Positions 63,894-64,000 of a DNA stretch of 64,000 nucleotides are shown here, one piece after another (position 1 is the stretch's first letter; each line of letters starts with the position of its first letter). A model generated the notes under the pieces. That model was not told the origin of the DNA. It searched no databases and was given only the letters and a program-made list of their open reading frames with translations. Source of the stretch: an uncultured Anderseniella sp. (GTDB lineage: Bacteria > Pseudomonadota > Alphaproteobacteria > Rhizobiales > Aestuariivirgaceae). The stretch spans positions 603,117 to 667,116 of the forward strand of contig CANKYU010000004.1 in assembly GCA_947488295.1 (NCBI GenBank), read 5' to 3'. Made by a program: the position numbers and the translations under genes.

Positions 63894-64000
63894 ATGGCAG
63901 TTAAGCCAGCACTTACTGATCTCCCGATCAAGACGGCGGATGCCGGATTTTACAAAGGGTTCAGTAAGGACGTTACTATTGCGTCCAAATTCATCATTGG
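63894..64000 (+). CDS. N-terminus of a gene cut by the window edge, possibly a BCCT transporter
   Basis: Only 35 complete codons are present: a polar start, then ADAGFYKGFSKDVTIASKFI. GAGGAGGGA precedes the ATG at good spacing, so it is a real gene start. The short polar N-terminus, followed by a Gly-Phe and a segment that turns hydrophobic, resembles the beginnings of betaine/carnitine/choline transporters. That is weak evidence. The LysR neighbour and the betaine-like genes nearby are compatible with it. Confidence 0.5.
   Translation, partial: MAVKPALTDLPIKTADAGFYKGFSKDVTIASKFII

Overview
The window is a gene-dense chromosome segment of about 58% G+C, my estimate by eye. It most likely comes from a marine or coastal alphaproteobacterium of the Hyphomicrobiales/Rhodobacterales type. 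The evidence is the abundance of periplasmic-receptor transporters (two TRAP systems, an orphan TAXI receptor, a tripartite tricarboxylate system, one oligopeptide-type and one ProU-type ABC system), a DmdA-like GcvT-family protein, an L-cysteate sulfo-lyase-like enzyme, a Rieske/flavoprotein betaine-type demethylase pair and many small catabolic cassettes with divergent regulators. I see no rRNA, tRNA, CRISPR array, transposase or phage gene. No gene looks broken, apart from the two cut by the window edges.

Layout. 1-10158 holds an envelope or glycan region: a partial glycosyltransferase, a complete oligopeptide-type ABC transporter (permeases, binding protein, fused double ATPase), a membrane class III nucleotide cyclase, and a translationally coupled polysaccharide deacetylase/GT4 pair. 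A DUF3095 cyclase-like protein (10257-11417) follows on the other side of that pair. 11414-13595 carries a DmdA-like tetrahydrofolate methyltransferase and an alpha/beta hydrolase. 13822-20120 is a hexuronate-type catabolic unit: GntR regulator, KDG kinase, SDR reductase, TRAP transporter and KDPG aldolase. Together these would import a sugar acid, reduce it to 2-keto-3-deoxygluconate and convert that to pyruvate and glyceraldehyde-3-phosphate. 20350-27405 contains an isoquinoline-oxidoreductase-type molybdenum hydroxylase (two subunits), a D-cysteine desulfhydrase-like enzyme, a GNAT acetyltransferase, a sulfite-oxidase-fold enzyme and a NupC-type transporter. 27468-36889 is an envelope region: a secreted peptidoglycan-binding-like protein with an acidic Tyr/Asp tail, a subtilase with an operator-like cluster in front, a GlsB-type small membrane protein, a TAXI receptor, a Sel1-like membrane protein, and a three-gene operon ending in a DCC (DUF393) protein.

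36909-45408 is a homogentisate catabolic unit: hmgA, FAH-family hydrolase, metallo-beta-lactamase-fold protein, FAD monooxygenase and small DUF2783 protein, divergent from a MarR regulator and followed by a second TRAP transporter. Almost the same 25-bp operator-like sequence lies at the hmgA/marR divergent promoter and in front of the TRAP receptor gene, which ties transporter and pathway into one predicted regulon. 45555-49716 is a TetR regulator facing an FMN/4Fe-4S/FAD dehydrogenase and a Rieske demethylase. 49735-52584 is phosphoenolpyruvate carboxylase. 52828-55895 is a TctCBA transporter. 55920-63706 combines a ProU-like ABC transporter, a hydrolase, a CuyA-like sulfo-lyase with a divergent LysR gene and a perfect operator palindrome, and a second LysR gene. 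That second LysR faces the start of what may be a BCCT transporter at the right edge.

The signals I rate highest are regulatory: the shared MarR-type operator, the triple TGACGCGA box before the subtilase, the 18-bp palindrome and shared CTAGTATGGTA box in the uronate unit, and the CuyA/LysR palindrome. Stem-loops also lie directly after the binding-protein genes of three unrelated transporter families. At protein level, the metallo-beta-lactamase-fold protein lacks its second metal site, the cyclase has Lys where Arg is expected, the ProW-like permease has a large N-terminal extension, and a DUF2783 protein may be a monooxygenase coupling subunit.
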